From contig CAJTXH010000028.1 in assembly GCA_910580005.1 (NCBI GenBank), positions 1 to 26,004 of the forward strand: a stretch of DNA of 26,004 bases. The letters are read 5' to 3'. Under the pieces are notes generated by a model. The model saw only the letters and a list, made by a program, of their open reading frames with translations, was not told where the DNA came from and did not search any database. Numbering within the stretch: the first letter of the stretch is position 1; each line of letters opens with the position of its first letter. The stretch comes from an uncultured Lachnospiraceae bacterium (GTDB lineage: Bacteria; Bacillota; Clostridia; Lachnospirales; Lachnospiraceae). Positions 22,378 through 26,004 of this stretch are shown here, in pieces. A program made the translations under genes and the position numbers.

Positions 22378-23522
22378 AAAAATACATAAAAAAAGATATA
22401 CAGAAAATAAAAAAGAAAAAAATTCTTATAGTGACAGCATGTGATATTTCTAATGGGGGTGTATCTGTTTTTTTATATAATATATTATCGCATATAAAAT
22501 GTGATGAATTGTGTATTCACATTTATTTTCCAGGGGAAATCATCTCCCAGGCAATGGCAGATAAATTTTCAGAGTTAGGAATTGTTCTTTATATAGGAGG
22601 ATGCTCTTCTGGGGATTCAGTAAGGGAAATTGCATATAAAGACCTGGAGTGTCTGGCAAGTTCAAATAATTATGATGTAATACATTCTAATTCGGGGAAA
22701 GTATGGATTAATTATTATTCATGTTATTTTGGAGTAAAAAATAATATACCTGTAAGAATAGTGCATTCACATAGTGCCATGTTGCCAAGAAAGAAAGCAG
22801 AAGTTCAAAAACAGGATGATAGCTACAGGCAGTTTATATTAGAGAATGCAACAGATTTTCTTGCATGTTCTGTAAAAGCGGCACGATGGCTGTTTGGAGA
22901 GAAATTTCAGAATTATACTATATTTAAAAATGGAATTGATTTGGAAAAATATGAGTTTAATATAAATACCAGGAAAAAGTACCGTGAAGAATTAAATTTA
23001 AATAACAAGTTTGTTGTTGGACATGTAGGACGGTTTGTTAAGGCTAAAAACCATGAGTTTATTCTAAAAATATTTAAAGAAATTATAAAGCGGAGCAGTG
23101 ATTGTGTACTTCTTATGGCAGGAAACGGGGAACTTTTGGAAGATATTAAAGAAAAATCAATTAGTATGGGCATAAATAGTAATTGTATTTTTTTAGGTGG
23201 ACGTATGGATATACCAGAGTTGCTTAATGCAATGGATATATTTATTTTTCCATCTATATTTGAGGGATTTGGAATTTCATTATTAGAAGCACAAGCCAAT
23301 GGACTGCCTTGCCTGATGTCAAATAAGATAACAGAAGAGGTTTGTTTATTAAAAGATACAATAATGATGCCATTAGAAAATTCTGAAGAATTTTGGGCAG
23401 AACAGGTTTTAAAATATAAAATGTTACATAAAGAAAGAAAAATATATAGCCAGGAATTAAGGGAAGCTGGTTATAGCATAGAAGACTCTGCTGGTTATTT
23501 ATGGAAATTATATAAAGGATGA
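22374..23522 (+). CDS. GT4-family glycosyltransferase
   Basis: The predicted product is 382 residues; GTG 22374 overlaps the previous stop (GTGA), indicating coupled translation. The N-terminal half has ILIVTACDISNGGVSVFLYNIL, typical of GT-B enzymes acting on sugar nucleotides. The C-terminal half has VGHVGRFVKAKNHEFILKIF (about 214-233), the donor-binding part, and FPSIFEGFGISLLEAQANGLP with the paired Glu residues of retaining GT4 enzymes. The sugar is unknown. It would add a sugar to the same surface polymer that the two upstream genes decorate with glycerol phosphate. It is the last gene of the operon; 75 AT-rich bases separate it from the truncated recombinase. Confidence 0.87.
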   Translation: MKKYIKKDIQKIKKKKILIVTACDISNGGVSVFLYNILSHIKCDELCIHIYFPGEIISQAMADKFSELGIVLYIGGCSSGDSVREIAYKDLECLASSNNYDVIHSNSGKVWINYYSCYFGVKNNIPVRIVHSHSAMLPRKKAEVQKQDDSYRQFILENATDFLACSVKAARWLFGEKFQNYTIFKNGIDLEKYEFNINTRKKYREELNLNNKFVVGHVGRFVKAKNHEFILKIFKEIIKRSSDCVLLMAGNGELLEDIKEKSISMGINSNCIFLGGRMDIPELLNAMDIFIFPSIFEGFGISLLEAQANGLPCLMSNKITEEVCLLKDTIMMPLENSEEFWAEQVLKYKMLHKERKIYSQELREAGYSIEDSAGYLWKLYKG

Positions 23523-23597
23523 TTTTATGTCTATACCTGGATAAATAACTTGTTTTTTAGAAAATAAAAATTTTTTGTATTGTAAGGAGGAAATTTT

Positions 23598-24326
23598 ATG
23601 TCTGCTTATATTACACAAAATAAAATATCATATTTTATTTCAGTACTACATAAAGCTGGGAAAAGTAATAATACAATTATATCTTATAGTAGAAATATAG
23701 AAAAACTTGTATTATTCCTGAATGGTTCTGAGTTATCAAAACCGAAGATGATAGCATATAAAAAATGGCTGCAGGATAAGGGTTTTAAGCAAAGGACAGT
23801 TAATACATATATAGCGGCTGCAAATTATTTTTGTGAAATAATGGAGTGGCAGGATATGAAACTAAAGCTTGAGCCATTGGAATATGAAGAACTGAAGAAA
23901 CATATGCATATTTCTTCAGAGAATTATAAGAGACTTGTTTATACTGCATTGCAGAGTGACAAGGAACGTCTTGCAATGATAATACAGGTTTTATGCCATA
24001 CAGGTATACGGTTTTGTGAATTAAGCTATCTTACAGTGGAGGCTTTAAAAAATGGTTATATAGAAGTAGTAAGAAAAAACCAGAATATAAAACTAGATAT
24101 ACCAGAAATGCTTAAAAATGATTTAATAAAATATACGGAGCATGAGCAGGTGGTGTCAGGAATGGTTTTCAGGACAAAAAATGGAAATACAATTAACCGT
24201 TCAAATTTCCGGAGGGAATTAAAAAAATTATGTATACAGGCAGGAATTGAGGAAACAGAAGGGTCTGTTCAATGTGTTAAAAATGTAGTGCTGAATACTT
24301 ACCCCTATTTTGAGTTAAAGGATTAG
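23598..24326 (+). pseudogene. Truncated tyrosine recombinase
   Basis: A 242-codon ORF with a good AAGGAGG before ATG 23598. It aligns throughout its first 220 residues with the recombinase at 19695 (TYIAAANYF; ERLAMIIQVLCHTGIRFCELSYLTVE; NRSNFRRELKKL). Catalytic Arg138 is present. The alignment stops at AGIEETEG, exactly before the region that should carry HxxR, His and the nucleophile Tyr. The last 20 residues (SVQCVKNVVLNTYPYFELKD) are unrelated. So it cannot cut or join DNA, though it might still bind it. It marks the boundary between the glycan island and the ribosomal-protein operon. Confidence 0.85.
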
Positions 24327-24330
24327 TAAA

Positions 24331-24370
24331 TTTGTAAAAGTGTATAAGATGGCGCAAACACTTTTACAAA
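24331..24370. terminator. 13-bp inverted repeat between recombinase remnant and rplU promoter
   Basis: TTTGTAAAAGTGT (24331-24343) and ACACTTTTACAAA (24358-24370) are perfect, with a 14-base loop. There is no T-run on the plus side. It could terminate weakly, or be a leftover recombination site. Confidence 0.45.
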
Positions 24371-24386
24371 ATTAAAAATTTCCATA

Positions 24387-24415
24387 TTGACAAATACAGG
24401 AAGCAATGTTAAACT
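24387..24415 (+). promoter_or_regulatory. Promoter of the rplU-prp-rpmA operon
   Basis: TTGACA (24387-24392), 17 bp, TAAACT (24410-24415). Transcription would begin about 24422, at the start of the structured leader. Confidence 0.65.
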
Positions 24416-24417
24416 AC

Positions 24418-24484
24418 ACTAGTATGCCGCTTAGTGAGGTTTTATAAAGTTCTGTATTTACCACAGACACCAAAACTAGCGAGT
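24418..24484 (+). ncRNA. Structured leader of rplU (L21 leader-like)
   Basis: The region between promoter and ribosome binding site folds. CGCT (24428) pairs with AGCG (24478); AGT and TTTT pair with ACT and AAAA in the same stem; inside, TCTGT (24451) pairs with ACAGA (24463). An autoregulatory L21 leader is known upstream of rplU in Firmicutes. Position fits, but I could not match the consensus in detail. Confidence 0.5.
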
Positions 24485-24507
24485 AATGATAAATAGGAGG
24501 TGCAGAT

Positions 24508-24813
24508 ATGTACGCAGTTATTGCAACAGGTGGCAAGCAGTACAAAGTATCTGAAGGTGATATCATTAACGTAGAAAAACTTGCTGTCAAAGCAGGTGAG
24601 ACAGTTACTTTTGATGATGTTATTGCTGTAAACGACGGGACAATTAAGGCAGGTGCTGATGTGGCTGGTTCAACAGTTACAGCTTCTGTAGTTAAGGAAG
24701 GCCGTGCAAAGAAAGTTATTGTTTACAGATATAAGAGAAAGACTGGATACCATAAGAAAAATGGCCACAGGCAGAGCTTTACACAGGTTAAGATTGAAAA
24801 GATTAATGCTTAA
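24508..24813 (+). CDS. rplU: 50S ribosomal protein L21
   Basis: The predicted product is 101 residues, the usual bacterial length, with AGGAGGTG upstream. It begins MYAVIATGGKQYKVSEGD and ends in the conserved RKTGYHKKNGHRQSFTQVKI stretch that contacts 23S rRNA. It opens the operon rplU-prp-rpmA, an order conserved in Firmicutes. A structured leader at 24418-24484 may provide feedback control. Confidence 0.97.
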   Translation: MYAVIATGGKQYKVSEGDIINVEKLAVKAGETVTFDDVIAVNDGTIKAGADVAGSTVTASVVKEGRAKKVIVYRYKRKTGYHKKNGHRQSFTQVKIEKINA

Positions 24814-24837
24814 CTGTTAAACTGGTAAGGTGGCAGT

Positions 24838-25182
24838 ATGATAAAGGTTACGGTTTACCAGAACCATAGTGGTGTTTATTGTGGTTTCCGTATGAAAGGA
24901 CATGCTGGTTTTGCAGCATATGGCAGTGATATAGTGTGTTCGGCAGTATCTGTGCTGGTTATTAATACTATGAATTCAATAGAGCAGTTTACAGATGATA
25001 AGTTTGACGGGGCAGTGCATAATGAAAAAGATGTAGTTTCGTTTGATATTTTGTCAGAACCAGTAAGTGAAGCTGCCGGGCTTTTAATGGATTCGCTTGT
25101 ATTAGGGCTTAAAGCCATACAAGATGAATATGGAAAGAAATATATTAATATCAGGATTAAGAAAACCAAGCAGAATTGGTAA
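24838..25182 (+). CDS. prp: Ribosomal-processing cysteine protease Prp
   Basis: The predicted product is 114 residues (YsxB family) from ATG 24838. The catalytic pair is His22 in GHAG and Cys34 in DIVCSAVS, with the conserved NTMNSIE helix following. Prp removes the N-terminal extension of L27 before it enters the ribosome. Its gene lies between rplU and rpmA, as usual in Firmicutes, and the L27 encoded next carries the extension it cuts. Cytoplasmic and expected to be essential. Confidence 0.95.
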   Translation: MIKVTVYQNHSGVYCGFRMKGHAGFAAYGSDIVCSAVSVLVINTMNSIEQFTDDKFDGAVHNEKDVVSFDILSEPVSEAAGLLMDSLVLGLKAIQDEYGKKYINIRIKKTKQNW

Positions 25183-25232
25183 ATTCTGGTAAAACAAGGA
25201 AGATTAAGAGAATAATCAGGAGGTGTAATAAT

Positions 25233-25520
25233 ATGTTAAAGATGGACCTTCAGTTATTTGCCCATAAAAAGGGAATGGGTTCTACCAAGAACGGCAGGGA
25301 CTCAGAGTCAAAGAGATTAGGGGCAAAAAGGGCAGATGGCCAGTTTGTGCTTGCAGGTAATATTCTTTACAGGCAGCGTGGTACAAAGATACATCCAGGC
25401 GTAAATGTAGGCCGTGGAAGTGATGATACATTATTTGCTTTAGTGGATGGTGTACTCCGTTTTGAAAGAAAAGGAAGAGATAAGAAGCAGGCTTCTGTAT
25501 ATCCAGTAGAAGCTAAATAG
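25233..25520 (+). CDS. rpmA: 50S ribosomal protein L27 with Prp-cleavable N-terminus
   Basis: The predicted product is 95 residues. ATG 25233 is the start because CAGGAGGTG lies just upstream; an ORF start at 25176 overlaps prp and is not used. It begins MLKMDLQLFAHKKG, the Firmicutes-type extension that Prp cleaves after LFA, exposing the mature N-terminus near the peptidyl-transferase centre. The core STKNGRDSESKRLGAKRADGQ and RQRGTKIHPG.NVGRG.DDTLFA is fully conserved. Confidence 0.97.
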   Translation: MLKMDLQLFAHKKGMGSTKNGRDSESKRLGAKRADGQFVLAGNILYRQRGTKIHPGVNVGRGSDDTLFALVDGVLRFERKGRDKKQASVYPVEAK

Positions 25521-25546
25521 ACTTTTATCTGAATTCTGGCAAGTTT

Positions 25547-25573
25547 AAAGGGGCTGTTTCTACAGCCCCTTTA
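25547..25573 (+). terminator. Terminator between rpmA and obg
   Basis: AAAGGGGCTGT (25547-25557) pairs perfectly with ACAGCCCCTTT (25562-25572), with a 4-base loop and only a short T-run (TTTATTG). Probably partial, so obg may be transcribed by read-through. Confidence 0.75.
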
Positions 25574-25618
25574 TTGCTGCAATTATAGATTGCTGTAATG
25601 CAGAAAGAAGGTGGAATT

Positions 25619-26004
25619 ATGTTTGCTGACAGTGCTAAAATATATATACGCTCTGGCAAAGGCGGTGACGGCCATGTAAGTTTCAGGCGTGAGCTTTATG
25701 TAGCAGCAGGAGGGCCTGACGGCGGTGATGGCGGCAGGGGCGGCGACCTGGTATTTGAGGTTGACCCAGGGATTAATACCCTTAATGATTTCCGTCATGT
25801 AAGGAAATATTGTGCAGGTGACGGGCAGCCTGGCAGCAAGAAACGTTGTCATGGCGCTGATGGCGCAGACCTTGTTGTAAAAGTACCTGAAGGTACTGTT
25901 GTAAGGGAAGCAGAAACAGGGAAGGTAATTGCAGACCTGTCATATGGCTGTAAGAGGGAAGTCATCTTAAAAGGCGGCAGGGCGGCAAAGGGAATATGCA
26001 TTAT
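25619..26004 (+). CDS. obg: GTPase Obg, N-terminal part, cut by the window end
   Basis: From ATG 25619 (GAAGGTGG upstream) the reading gives MFADSAKIYIRSGKGGDGHVSF, then the glycine-rich GGPDGGDGGRGGDLVFEVDPG and FRH..KY.A..GQPGSKKRCHGADG, the Obg fold of the essential ribosome-associated GTPase Obg/CgtA. The GTPase domain lies beyond the window. Near 25980 the frame breaks: instead of GGRGGKGNMHY it reads GGRAAKGICI. Adding one G to the GGG run at 25980-25982 restores the conserved sequence exactly. Because obg is essential, a sequencing or assembly error is more likely than a real mutation. Confidence 0.9.
   Translation, partial: MFADSAKIYIRSGKGGDGHVSFRRELYVAAGGPDGGDGGRGGDLVFEVDPGINTLNDFRHVRKYCAGDGQPGSKKRCHGADGADLVVKVPEGTVVREAETGKVIADLSYGCKREVILKGGRAAKGICI

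Noticed and set aside
24331..24370. A second invertible element at the truncated recombinase
   Set aside because: The inverted repeats enclose only 14 bases and I found no second copy of the repeat nearby; a hairpin or terminator is simpler.

Overview
The window looks like a chromosomal segment of a low-GC, Gram-positive anaerobic Clostridia bacterium, most likely a gut Lachnospiraceae. This rests on the AT-rich DNA, strong AGGAGG ribosome binding sites, the rplU-prp-rpmA-obg order at the right end with a Prp-cleavable L27 N-terminus, a DUF3783 protein, and the gene types present. No rRNA or tRNA gene was seen.

Positions 1-8500 are a rearranged, partly decaying accessory region. An intact minus-strand operon (5929-3646) encodes a BlaI-type repressor, an M56/BlaR1-type membrane protease, a small secreted peptide and a DUF3783 protein. 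A second copy of the repressor-protease pair at 1-614 has collapsed by deletion between 9-bp repeats and carries an amber codon. Around these lie a secreted protein with an internal tandem duplication (1061-2773), an ORF-less group II intron remnant (3288-3661), a second decayed group II reverse-transcriptase fragment (about 7085-7182), Rpn-type nuclease remnants (2989-3228, 8238-8500), an esterase (minus) and a lipoprotein.

Positions 8560-11202 hold a DbpA-type DEAD-box RNA helicase with a structured leader and a C_GCAxxG_C_C family protein. Positions 11242-16184 are a compact peptide-antibiotic defence cassette: OmpR-type regulator, histidine kinase, ABC ATPase, two ABC-2 permeases and a lipoprotein. 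It resembles LanFEG/CprABC-KR systems, and four 9-bp direct repeats at exact 11-bp steps sit at the transporter promoter. Positions 16495-18237 encode a ZnuC/ZnuB-like metal importer without its binding protein. A minus-strand AraC/GyrI-type regulator follows.

Positions 19695-24326 are the most interesting part. An apparently complete tyrosine recombinase (19695-20549) is followed by a 145-bp segment bounded by perfect 24-bp inverted repeats (20555-20578 and 20724-20747). Each repeat lies in a recombinase-like core site: palindromic arms around a 4-base spacer, AAAA on the left and TTTT on the right. The best promoter in the segment points left, away from the next operon; a weaker candidate points right. 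That operon encodes a TagD-like cytidylyltransferase, a TagB/TagF-like glycerophosphotransferase and a GT4 glycosyltransferase. I infer a phase-variable invertible promoter controlling a glycerophosphate-containing surface glycan. A second recombinase, truncated after its first catalytic arginine, closes the island against the housekeeping rplU-prp-rpmA-obg operon. The obg reading frame, cut by the window end, shows an apparent single-G deletion near 25980.
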